DNA of 16,103 nucleotides, taken from the NCBI GenBank assembly GCA_001871755.1, contig MNXL01000170.1, forward strand, positions 1 through 16,103. The letters run 5' to 3'. A model generated the notes under the pieces. It was not told the origin of the DNA. It worked only from the letters and a program-made list of their open reading frames with translations, and did not search any database. Position numbers and translations under genes: made by a program. Each line of letters begins with the position of its first letter. The stretch's first letter is position 1. The stretch comes from Anaerolineae bacterium CG2_30_64_16 (GTDB lineage Bacteria; Chloroflexota; Anaerolineae; CG2-30-64-16). Positions 1 through 7,001 of the stretch are shown piece after piece.

Positions 1-50
1 CTTGCCTATCTGCGTTTGTAACACCCATAGTTTCAGGCCAGTTGCACCTT

Positions 51-80
51 TTGTCAACTTGGCTCATGCGCTCATATGTT
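51..80 (+). promoter_or_regulatory. candidate promoter of the patatin-like gene
   Basis: TTGTCA at 51-56 (5 of 6 to the sigma70 -35 consensus) is followed after 18 nt by TATGTT at 75-80 (4 of 6). This would start transcription near 87, just before the GGAG at 101-104. An imperfect inverted repeat, GCCAGTTG (37-44) and CAACTTGGC (55-63, one bulged base), overlaps the -35 and could be an operator. The motif is read by eye, so confidence is moderate. Confidence 0.4.
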
Positions 81-109
81 CTATGTCGAAAGCAGGATAA
101 GGAGTTAGA

Positions 110-1132
110 TTGCGTGTCCCAAGATCCAAACGACCGCATTGTCCCCCATCATCTTGTCATCATCATGGACGGCAAAGGTTGTCTATCGTGAACAGACTGT
201 CGAACGTGAAGACTAACCTGTACGGCCGGCCGCGCGTAGGGCTGGCCCTGAGCGGCGGTGGCGCGCGCGGGCTGGCCCACATCGGCGTGCTCAAGGTGTT
301 GGCACGCGAGGGCATCCCCGTGGATTGCCTGACGGGAACGAGCATGGGCGGCGTGATTGCGGCGGCCTACGCTGCGGGCATGAGCCCGGCCGAAATCGAA
401 AGCGAGGCCCTGGCGACAACGCGCTGGCGTAACCTGGCCAGTCTGGCCGATCTGAGCTTGCCGCGCCAGGGCCTGTTCAGAGGCAACCGGTTACTGGCGT
501 ACTTTGAGCGCCATTTCGGACAGCGCACCTTCGCCGATCTGGACTTACCCCTGGCCCTGGTGGCCGTTGATTTGAACACCGGCCAGGAGATCATCCTGCG
601 GGAAGGGCCGGTGGCCCTGGCCGTGCGGGCGACCGTGGCGTTGCCGGGCCTCCTGGCGCCAGTGGAAGTGGATGGCCGCAGGCTGGCGGATGGTGGCCTG
701 CTGAACAACCTGCCGGCCGACGTCGCGCGTCAGATAGGCGCGGAAGTAGTTATCGCAGTGGACCTGTCCCCCAGGCGCGGTGAAATCTGGCTAAATCACA
801 TCCGTTGGGCGCCAGAAGGGGTCGCGGACACCCTACACGTCCTGGGCGACTCGGTCGGGGTCATGGTGAGTGCCGCAAACGAACAGAAGTTGGAGCAAGC
901 GCGCCCCGAGGTCTTGATCCGGCCTGCCATTCCCGCTGGCGTCAATGCGCTGGCTGGCTACAACCGGGCGGCCGAGCTGATCGCCGCCGGTGAGCGTGCT
1001 GCCGAAGCTGCCCTGCCCGAAATCCGGCGGTGGATGCGCCGGCGCGCAAACTGGCGGCGACTTGTCCATCATGCTCCGGTAGCCTTGGTGGGCCGGCTCG
1101 GCCGGAAGATCGCGGCCGATCTGCCAGGTTGA
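110..1132 (+). CDS. patatin-like phospholipase / RssA-type serine hydrolase
   Basis: This is a patatin-family acyl hydrolase (lipid acyl hydrolase or esterase, cytoplasmic or membrane-associated). The parts visible are the glycine-rich oxyanion loop SGGGARG at residues 48-54, the nucleophile elbow GTSMGG with Ser78, and the DGG motif with catalytic Asp194. Together they give the complete Ser-Asp dyad. The domain covers about residues 42-290 and no signal peptide is seen. The TTG start at 110 has GGAG at 101-104 with a 5-nt spacer. Residues 1-36 look unconserved, however, and an in-frame GTG at 188 (AAAGG at 174-178 upstream) would give a 314-residue protein close to the usual size for short bacterial patatins, so the start is uncertain. 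A UbiB-family gene begins 20 nt after the stop and is probably co-transcribed. The natural substrate cannot be told. Confidence 0.9.
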   Translation: MRVPRSKRPHCPPSSCHHHGRQRLSIVNRLSNVKTNLYGRPRVGLALSGGGARGLAHIGVLKVLAREGIPVDCLTGTSMGGVIAAAYAAGMSPAEIESEALATTRWRNLASLADLSLPRQGLFRGNRLLAYFERHFGQRTFADLDLPLALVAVDLNTGQEIILREGPVALAVRATVALPGLLAPVEVDGRRLADGGLLNNLPADVARQIGAEVVIAVDLSPRRGEIWLNHIRWAPEGVADTLHVLGDSVGVMVSAANEQKLEQARPEVLIRPAIPAGVNALAGYNRAAELIAAGERAAEAALPEIRRWMRRRANWRRLVHHAPVALVGRLGRKIAADLPG

Positions 1133-1152
1133 GTTTGCCAGCGTCTGCTGCC

Positions 1153-2817
1153 ATGTCCTCGCCCCTGCGCTCCATTCGCCATCTGCACCGTTATCGTGAG
1201 ATCGTGAGCGTGTTTCTCAAACACGGCTTCGGGTTCGTGTTTGGCCAGTTGGGACCGAAACAGCATCCGTTACGCCGCGTCTTTCACCGACCTGCCAGAG
1301 TGCCTCCGTCCCCGCCTCCGGAAGGCCTGGCGGCACACTTCCGGCAGGCGTTAGAAGAACTCGGCCCCACCTTTGTCAAGTTCGGCCAGATCCTCTCGAC
1401 GCGGCCTGACTTGCTCCCCCCGCCCTACATCGCCGAGTTGAGCAAGCTGCAGGACACTGTGCCGCCCACGCCCTGGGAATCAATTCAGGAAGTGCTGGGC
1501 CAGGAGCTCGGACACGCCCCTGAGGAGGTCTTCGCGACCATTGACCCGGCGCCACTGGCGGCTGCTTCGCTGGCCCAGGTGCACGCAGCCACACTGGCTG
1601 ATGGCGAGGAGGTGGTGATCAAGGTACAGCGGCCCAACATCCTGGGGACGATCTCGACCGACCTGGAGATCCTGGCGGCGTTGGCGAGGGCGCTGCAGGC
1701 TACGGCGCTGGGGCGGGTTTATGATTTTGTCGCCATCGCCGAGGATTTTGCCTTCACTCTGCGCAACGAGCTCGACTATCACCGCGAGGGGCGGAACGCC
1801 GACCGCTTTCGCACCAACTTCGCTGGCGTACCCTACCTATACATCCCGGGGGTCTACTGGGAGTTTTGTACCAGGCGGGTGTTGGTGCTGGAACGAATCT
1901 GGGGGATCAAGATTGACGATCTTCAGGCCCTGGATGCAGCCGGCTATGACCGGCATCGGGTAGCCTTGCACAGCGCCCGCATCATCATCAAAGAGGTGCT
2001 GGAGGACGGTTTCTTTCATGCCGATCCGCACCCTGGCAACTTCGTGGTCATGCCGGGCGAGGTCATCGGCGCCATGGATTTCGGCATGGTCGGCCACTTG
2101 CGGGAGCGCGATCGGTTGAACCTGATTCGGCTCTACGTCGAGGCCGTCGCGTTGGACACCGCAGGCATTGTGGATCAACTCACCCGCATGGGCGCGGCCG
2201 GATCCGCCGTGGACCGCGACGGGCTGGCGCGTGACATCGGCCGGTTGTTGATCAAATACCACGGCCTGCCGCTCAAAGATATCCGGGCCCGTGAGGTAGC
2301 GGAGGAAGTCATGCCGATTGCCTTCCGCTATCGCCTGCAACTACCGCCCGACCTGTGGCTGCTGGGCAAGACCCTGGCGATGATGGAAGGGGTTGGGCTG
2401 CACCTGGACCCCGACTTCGACATGTTTGCCGTCTCCGAACCGTTTGTGCGGCGGCTGACATGGCAACTGTTCATGCCGCGCCGGGCGTGGGGCCAGGCTC
2501 TACTGCGCCAGGGAACAGAATGGGGCGAACTGCTGAACGCGTTTCCCCGTGTCGGCAATCGCCTGTTGGATCAGATTGAACGGGGCGAGCTATTTCGGCG
2601 TGACGTTGGTGAGGCTGACCGCACCATCGGTGCGTTGGAGCGCCTGGGCCGGCAGGTGGCGCTCAGCATCGTTGCGGCCGGTTTGTTGATCGGCCTGTCC
2701 GTCCTCATCGCGCTGACCGCCACGAATGCCCTGGTGCACTGGCTGGCAGTGATCGGGGCAGTGGCGTTGGTCGGATCAGGCATCTGGTTGCTGGTTTCGA
2801 TCCTGCGCAGGGCATGA
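1153..2817 (+). CDS. ABC1/AarF/UbiB-family atypical protein kinase, membrane-anchored
   Basis: This is a 554-residue member of the ABC1/UbiB atypical kinase family, whose characterised members support ubiquinone or other isoprenoid-lipid metabolism. Visible motifs are the family KxGQ motif as KFGQ (76-79), the Ala-rich loop AAASLAQVHAA (136-146) that replaces the P-loop, and the nucleotide-binding Lys157 in VIKVQRP. Further on are the catalytic-loop-like HADPHPGN (289-296) and the metal-binding DFG (309-311). Two predicted transmembrane helices close the protein (about 502-523 and 528-551), as in UbiB. I chose the ATG at 1153. An upstream in-frame ATG at 1030 would overlap the patatin gene by about 100 nt with an unconserved extension. 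There is no strong Shine-Dalgarno sequence, so translation may be coupled to the gene 20 nt upstream. Whether it serves quinone synthesis here is inference, because no quinone genes are adjacent. Confidence 0.92.
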   Translation: MSSPLRSIRHLHRYREIVSVFLKHGFGFVFGQLGPKQHPLRRVFHRPARVPPSPPPEGLAAHFRQALEELGPTFVKFGQILSTRPDLLPPPYIAELSKLQDTVPPTPWESIQEVLGQELGHAPEEVFATIDPAPLAAASLAQVHAATLADGEEVVIKVQRPNILGTISTDLEILAALARALQATALGRVYDFVAIAEDFAFTLRNELDYHREGRNADRFRTNFAGVPYLYIPGVYWEFCTRRVLVLERIWGIKIDDLQALDAAGYDRHRVALHSARIIIKEVLEDGFFHADPHPGNFVVMPGEVIGAMDFGMVGHLRERDRLNLIRLYVEAVALDTAGIVDQLTRMGAAGSAVDRDGLARDIGRLLIKYHGLPLKDIRAREVAEEVMPIAFRYRLQLPPDLWLLGKTLAMMEGVGLHLDPDFDMFAVSEPFVRRLTWQLFMPRRAWGQALLRQGTEWGELLNAFPRVGNRLLDQIERGELFRRDVGEADRTIGALERLGRQVALSIVAAGLLIGLSVLIALTATNALVHWLAVIGAVALVGSGIWLLVSILRRA

Positions 2818-2853
2818 CGATGGGGTTCGTGTCCTTCCAGCTGGGCATACACA

Positions 2854-2889
2854 AAATCGCCCGCCAGAGACGCTTCTGGCGGGCGATTT
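2854..2889. terminator. bidirectional hairpin terminator between convergent genes
   Basis: A perfect 15-bp inverted repeat, AAATCGCCCGCCAGA (2854-2868) and its complement (2875-2889), has a 6-nt loop. It sits 36 nt after the kinase stop and 27 nt after the EF-G-like stop on the other strand. The stem is GC-rich in the middle and ends in A/T runs (TTT on the plus strand, TTTT on the minus strand), so it can serve both transcripts. The U tracts are short. Confidence 0.8.
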
Positions 2890-2916
2890 GATGCGATCAA
2901 AGGAACGGATCAGGCG

Positions 2917-4998
2917 CTATTCCTCCTCAGCCTCGGTCCGGTCGCGCCTGGCCTGGGCAATCACTTGCTCGGCAATGTGCGACGGTACTGGTTCGTAGCG
3001 CGACACGGTCATCGTGTAAATCCCGCGGCCCTGGGTCATGGAGCGCAGGTCGATGGAGTAGCGCTGCATTTCCGCCAGCGGCGCCTGGGCCGTGATGATG
3101 CCTTTGCCCTTGCCCTGCTCCATGCCTTGCACCCGTCCGCGGCGCGTGTTCAGGTCACCCATGATGTCACCCAGGTACTCCTCGGGCACGGTGATCCGCA
3201 CATCCATGATCGGCTCCAGGAGCACCGGGCTCGCGGCCAGGAAGGTTTTCTTGAAGACCTCCCGGCCCGCGATCTGGAAAGCGATGTCTTTGGAGTCGAC
3301 CGGGTGCATCTTGCCGTCGTACACCTCGCAGCGCACGTCCACCACCGGATAGCCGGCGATCGGCCCAGTATCCAGGACCGACTTGATGCCCTTCTCGATG
3401 GAAGGGAAGAAACTGTTGGAAATGGCGCCGCCGAACACCCGGCTGGTGTCGAACTCAAAGCCACCGCCGCGCTCCAGCGGCTTGATCTCCATGTGCACTT
3501 CGCCAAACTGACCGGCGCCGCCGGTCTGCTTCTTGTGCCGGTAATAATCGGCCGCGCTGCGAGTGATCGACTCGCGATAGGGTACCTTGGGGATCGCGGT
3601 CAAGAGGCCCACGCCAAACTTGCTCTCCATCCGCCGGACGGCCAGGTCGATGTGCACCTCGCCCATGCCGGAGAGGATGGTCTCATTGGTACCCGGCTCG
3701 AACCGCCACCTCAAAGTCGGGTCCTCTTCGACCACCTTCGTCAGGGTGGGGCCCATCTTGGCCGAATCCGCTTTGGTCTTCGGGTTGATCGCCACCGAGA
3801 AGAGTGGTTCGGGGTAGACCGGCCGCGGCAGAACCAGCGGGTTCGCCTTGTCGCAGAGCGTGTCGGCGGTACCCGTGTTGCTCAACTTGGCAACGCCGCC
3901 GATGTCACCTGCGACCAGTTCCGCCACCTGCACCTGCTCCTTGCCCCGCGGCATGAAGATCTGGCTCACCCGCTCCTCGCTGCCGCTGGGCAGGCTGTAG
4001 ACCCGTGTATCACCGTGGAACACCCCGGACACCACGCGATAGTAGGAAATCTTGCCTACGTAGGGGTCAGCCACCGTCTTGAAAACCAGGACAGCCAACG
4101 GCCCGGCGCCATCCGCCGCGAGAAGGACTTCCTCGTCGTCCGGTCGCCGCGCCGTGAAGTCGTGTACGTCCGCCGGGCTGGGCATAAACGCGACAAGTGC
4201 GCCCAGCAAAGTTCGCACACCGATGTTATTGGCGGCCGACGCGCAGAACACGGGGATGATGTTGCCCTTGACGATACCGGTTCTCAGCCCACGGTTGATC
4301 TCGTCTGGTGTCAACTCCTCGCCGTCCAGGTACTTCATGATCAGTTCGTCGTCACCCTCGGCTGCGGCCTCGACCAATTGCAGCCGGGCTTCAGACACCG
4401 CGTCGGCCATCTCGACCGGGATCTCGCCGGCCGTGCCGGCCTCGCCCGTGTAAGCTTGCATCGAGATCAGATCGGCCACCCCGCGGAAGTCGGCGCCTTC
4501 GCCGATGGGCAGTTGCGCGGCCACGATGGTGCCACCGAAGGTGTCGCGCACACCCTGCAGCACGGCCTGGAAGCGCGCGTTCTCGCGGTCCATCTTGTTG
4601 ATCAGGATCGCGCGGGGCAGGTTGCGCTCATCGAGACAGCCCCAACCCAGCTCAGTGCCCACTTCGACGCCCGACACCGCGTCGACCAGAACCAACGCCG
4701 CGTCCGCGACCGTGACCGCGCTTTTGATCTCGCCGACGAAGTCGATGAAACCGGGTGTGTCCAGCAAGTTGACCTTGTGGCCCTGCCACTCGCACGGCGC
4801 CACCGCCGAGGACACGGAGATCCCGCGCCGGATCGCCTCCTCATCCCAGTCGGCGACCGTCGTACCGTCTTCGACACGGCCGCGCCGGTTGAGGACGCCC
4901 GTATCGAACAGCATTGCTTCCGTCAGCGTCGTCTTCCCAGAGCTGCCATGTCCGACCAGCACGATGTTGCGGATCTGTTGTGTCTTGTAATTTGCCAT
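2917..4998 (-). CDS. elongation factor G-like translational GTPase (EF-G2-type paralogue)
   Basis: This is a five-domain EF-G-like GTPase of 693 residues, the normal EF-G length, acting on the ribosome in the cytoplasm. The G domain has G1 GHGSSGKTT (16-24), switch I RRGIS (57-61), G3 DTPG (80-83) and G4 NKMD (134-137). The C-terminal EF-G domains follow, with the domain IV segment HPVDSKDIAFQIAG. Two features set it apart from canonical EF-G. The P-loop reads GHGSSGKTT instead of AHIDAGKTT, and the switch II residue after DTPG is Phe84 where EF-G, EF-Tu and TypA have the catalytic His. Both point to the EF-G2/EF-G-like paralogue family, not the main fusA, and no rpsL/rpsG/tuf genes are nearby. 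The start is supported by GGAGG a few nt upstream. The gene has its own promoter (5087-5115). Its precise role (translocation, recycling or stress) is unknown. Confidence 0.9.
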   Translation of the reverse strand: MANYKTQQIRNIVLVGHGSSGKTTLTEAMLFDTGVLNRRGRVEDGTTVADWDEEAIRRGISVSSAVAPCEWQGHKVNLLDTPGFIDFVGEIKSAVTVADAALVLVDAVSGVEVGTELGWGCLDERNLPRAILINKMDRENARFQAVLQGVRDTFGGTIVAAQLPIGEGADFRGVADLISMQAYTGEAGTAGEIPVEMADAVSEARLQLVEAAAEGDDELIMKYLDGEELTPDEINRGLRTGIVKGNIIPVFCASAANNIGVRTLLGALVAFMPSPADVHDFTARRPDDEEVLLAADGAGPLAVLVFKTVADPYVGKISYYRVVSGVFHGDTRVYSLPSGSEERVSQIFMPRGKEQVQVAELVAGDIGGVAKLSNTGTADTLCDKANPLVLPRPVYPEPLFSVAINPKTKADSAKMGPTLTKVVEEDPTLRWRFEPGTNETILSGMGEVHIDLAVRRMESKFGVGLLTAIPKVPYRESITRSAADYYRHKKQTGGAGQFGEVHMEIKPLERGGGFEFDTSRVFGGAISNSFFPSIEKGIKSVLDTGPIAGYPVVDVRCEVYDGKMHPVDSKDIAFQIAGREVFKKTFLAASPVLLEPIMDVRITVPEEYLGDIMGDLNTRRGRVQGMEQGKGKGIITAQAPLAEMQRYSIDLRSMTQGRGIYTMTVSRYEPVPSHIAEQVIAQARRDRTEAEEE

Positions 4999-5044
4999 TA
5001 CCCCTCCTCGCCAGGGTACCCAGTGGAATCAGGATGTGTTCCAG

Positions 5045-5066
5045 AGTGCACCAAGGACAGTGCACC
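5045..5066. repeat. paired AGTGCACC direct repeat in the EF-G-like 5' leader
   Basis: AGTGCACC occurs at 5045-5052 and again at 5059-5066, 14 bp apart. Each copy contains the palindrome GTGCAC, so the two copies can also pair as a small stem. They lie about 15-35 nt downstream of the predicted minus-strand transcription start and could be an operator or a leader hairpin. No function is established. Confidence 0.4.
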
Positions 5067-5086
5067 TCAGAGTAGTCAACTTGCAC

Positions 5087-5115
5087 ATTGTACGCGAAAA
5101 GCGACGAGCTGTCAA
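5087..5115 (-). promoter_or_regulatory. near-consensus sigma70 promoter of the EF-G-like gene
   Basis: Read on the minus strand, TTGACA (5115-5110) is followed after exactly 17 nt by TACAAT (5092-5087). That is a perfect -35 and a 5-of-6 -10. The predicted start near 5080 gives a leader of about 82 nt before the ATG at 4998. Confidence 0.7.
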
Positions 5116-5156
5116 AGAAACGCGTCAAAAACACAAACCCTAACCCGGACAAGGCC

Positions 5157-6473
5157 TCAGTAGGAACGGAGAAGCCGCATGTCACCCCGGACCATGCGGG
5201 CGGCCCGCCGCTCGGCCTCATCCAGGATGCGCTCCTCATCCAATGTCAGCAAAACGCGCTCGCGCATCAGCCAACGTCCTGCGACCATCACGTCGCTGAT
5301 GTCCGCGCTGCCCGCCGCATAGATGACGTTGGCGACCAGGTCGTGACGCGGGCGCAGCCGCGGGGCAGCGCAATCGATCATGATCAGGTCCGCGAGGCGC
5401 CCCGGTGAGAGCTCGCCGCTGAGCGGGAAGCCGAGGGCCCGCGCGCCATTCTGCGTGGCCATCCGCAACACCAGGTCACCGGCCATCAGCTCGGGATCCA
5501 ACCCGTGCAGCTTCTGGATCAAGGCGGCGTGCCGTGCCTCCTGCAACATGTCCAGAGCATTGTTGCTGGCCGGGCCGTCCGTGCCCAAGGCCACGTTGAC
5601 CCCCATAGCTTGCAGCGCGGGCACCGGTGTCACACCCATGCCGAGCTTCATGTGACAGGTCGGGCATTGCGCCACGGTCACCTGGCGGGATGCCAGAATC
5701 GCGCGATCCGCCTCGGACAGATAGATCGCGTGCGCCGCCAGCACCGGCACATCGAGCACGCCGTTTCGATCCAATACCTCCACCGGGGTCAGGTCGTACC
5801 GGGCCAACGAATGCGCCACCTGACCTGGCGACTCGGCCAGATGGATGTGAATCCCCACACCGAGCCGGGCCGCCACGGCCGCGGTGCGCGCCAGGAACTG
5901 TGGCGAACAGGTGTGGGGCGAGTGGGGGCCGAGCATCGTCCGGATACGCCCGTCCGCGGCGCCCTGCCATTCCTCGACGAAGTCAACGATCCCCTGTAAA
6001 GTCGTCCCCACTTCGCCGTTGTCTTTCCCGAAAGCACACCAGACCAGGTTTGCGCGCAGACCGCTCTCGGCCACCACCTGTGCGACGCGATCCATGTAGA
6101 AGTAGTGATCCGCAAAACCAACCGTGCCACTCCGGATCATCTCGGCCGCGGCCAGGGCCGCGCCCCAATAGACATCGTCCGGGGTCAACACCGATTCTGC
6201 CTGCCAGATGCGCTCGTTGAACCAACGCTCCAGAGGTAGATCCTCGGCCCAGCCGCGCACGAAGGTCATCGGGCTGTGGGTATGAGCGTTGTGAAAACCC
6301 GGCATGACGATGTGATCGGCGGCATCCACCGTTTCATCCGGCTCAAACCCGGCTGGCGCCGTGCCGACGGCTGCGATCGCGCCGTTTTCGATCGCAATCT
6401 CCGCATCGCGCAGAATGCGACCCTCGGCATCCAACGTAATGACATCGGCGTGGCGAATGAGGATCCTGGCCAT
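5157..6473 (-). CDS. amidohydrolase, 5'-methylthioadenosine/S-adenosylhomocysteine deaminase-like
   Basis: This is a metal-dependent hydrolase of the amidohydrolase superfamily, TRZ/ATZ and MTA/SAH deaminase branch, 438 residues long (typical). The metal and catalytic sites are visible: HTH (64-66), HIHLAES (209-215), His248 in AAHAI, and GTDGPASNN with Asp299. The beta-sandwich halves flank the barrel: residues 1-58, and the C-terminal part ending in the ADLIMID segment (361-367). The GPHSPHTCSP (182-191) and CPTCHMKLGMG (270-280) segments sit where MTA deaminases have GPHAPYTCSP and a substrate-loop motif, so nucleoside deamination in methionine salvage or the SAM cycle is the likely role. 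Related enzymes act on cytosine, guanine or s-triazines, so the substrate is not certain. The start has a strong GGAGGAG four nt upstream. The EF-G-like gene lies downstream on the same strand but has its own promoter. A histidine phosphatase-methyltransferase gene lies divergently. Confidence 0.88.
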   Translation of the reverse strand: MARILIRHADVITLDAEGRILRDAEIAIENGAIAAVGTAPAGFEPDETVDAADHIVMPGFHNAHTHSPMTFVRGWAEDLPLERWFNERIWQAESVLTPDDVYWGAALAAAEMIRSGTVGFADHYFYMDRVAQVVAESGLRANLVWCAFGKDNGEVGTTLQGIVDFVEEWQGAADGRIRTMLGPHSPHTCSPQFLARTAAVAARLGVGIHIHLAESPGQVAHSLARYDLTPVEVLDRNGVLDVPVLAAHAIYLSEADRAILASRQVTVAQCPTCHMKLGMGVTPVPALQAMGVNVALGTDGPASNNALDMLQEARHAALIQKLHGLDPELMAGDLVLRMATQNGARALGFPLSGELSPGRLADLIMIDCAAPRLRPRHDLVANVIYAAGSADISDVMVAGRWLMRERVLLTLDEERILDEAERRAARMVRGDMRLLRSY

Positions 6474-6513
6474 GACACTCCTCCTCGAGCGAGATCACTT
6501 GCCTGCTCCCACG

Positions 6514-6542
6514 AGTCTACACCACGTCGGCGCACTATGCAA
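6514..6542 (-). promoter_or_regulatory. weak candidate promoter of the amidohydrolase gene
   Basis: Read on the minus strand, TTGCAT (6542-6537) is followed after 17 nt by TAGACT (6519-6514). Spacing is ideal but only 3 and 4 of 6 positions match. It lies about 40 nt before the start codon and is back-to-back with the ferredoxin promoter. Confidence 0.3.
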
Positions 6543-6559
6543 GCTGTGGGCGCCATGAC

Positions 6560-6588
6560 TTGTGCGCCTGACCCGCATGCTTTATAAT
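6560..6588 (+). promoter_or_regulatory. sigma70-type promoter of the ferredoxin / phosphatase-methyltransferase operon
   Basis: TTGTGC (6560-6565) is followed after 17 nt by a perfect TATAAT (6583-6588). The expected transcription start near 6595 leaves a short leader with the strong ribosome-binding site GGGAGGA (6609-6615 region) before the ATG at 6620. Confidence 0.65.
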
Positions 6589-6619
6589 CTCCAGGTGGCT
6601 GCTGAATCGGGAGGAAACA

Positions 6620-6994
6620 ATGGGTCAATACACCAGGCACGTGTTCGTCTGCACGGACGGCTCGTGGTGTCCGCACGACGGTGATACCGAAGATCTCGTC
6701 AAACGGCTGAAACAGGGCGTGATCGCCGCCGGGCTCAAGGGCCAGGTGCGCATCAACCGGTCGGGCTGCTTCAGCCAATGCGGGCACGGTCCGATGGTAG
6801 TCGTCTACCCGGCCGGCCGCTGGTATGCCGGCGTCCAACCCACCGATGCGGCCGAGATTGTCGCCGTCGATCTGGTGGGCGATCAGCCCGTGACCCGCCT
6901 GACGTACGACGCGCCACCGGGGGACAACAAGGACCTGACGCGCTATCCGCCGGAGTTGGTGGGCGCCGTGCAGGCCAGCAAGCGGGGACACTGA
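6620..6994 (+). CDS. (2Fe-2S) thioredoxin-like ferredoxin domain protein
   Basis: This is a 124-residue thioredoxin-fold [2Fe-2S] ferredoxin (the Aquifex/Azotobacter FeFd1-type fold also seen in NuoE). The four cluster ligands are apparent as Cys11 and Cys17, then Cys50 and Cys54 in GCFSQCGHGP. The VVVYPAGRWYAGV strand typical of these small ferredoxins follows. About 35 C-terminal residues extend beyond the minimal domain. No signal peptide is present, so it should be a cytoplasmic electron carrier. The start has GGGAGG at the ideal distance and a clear promoter just upstream. The next gene begins 7 nt after its stop, so the two are almost certainly co-transcribed. The redox partner is not identified in this window. 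Confidence 0.88.
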   Translation: MGQYTRHVFVCTDGSWCPHDGDTEDLVKRLKQGVIAAGLKGQVRINRSGCFSQCGHGPMVVVYPAGRWYAGVQPTDAAEIVAVDLVGDQPVTRLTYDAPPGDNKDLTRYPPELVGAVQASKRGH

Positions 6995-7001
6995 ACCCAT
7001 T

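Noticed and set aside
1030..1152. Upstream in-frame ATG start for the UbiB-family kinase
   Set aside because: It would overlap the patatin gene by 103 nt and add an unconserved Arg/Pro/Ser-rich stretch. The ATG at 1153 matches the usual start of the family.
2965..5163. Very long plus-strand open frame (732 codons) opposite the EF-G-like gene
   Set aside because: It is an antisense shadow of a clearly recognised, full-length GTPase in GC-rich DNA. The translation is His/Arg/Gln-rich with no family motif, and there is no ribosome-binding site.
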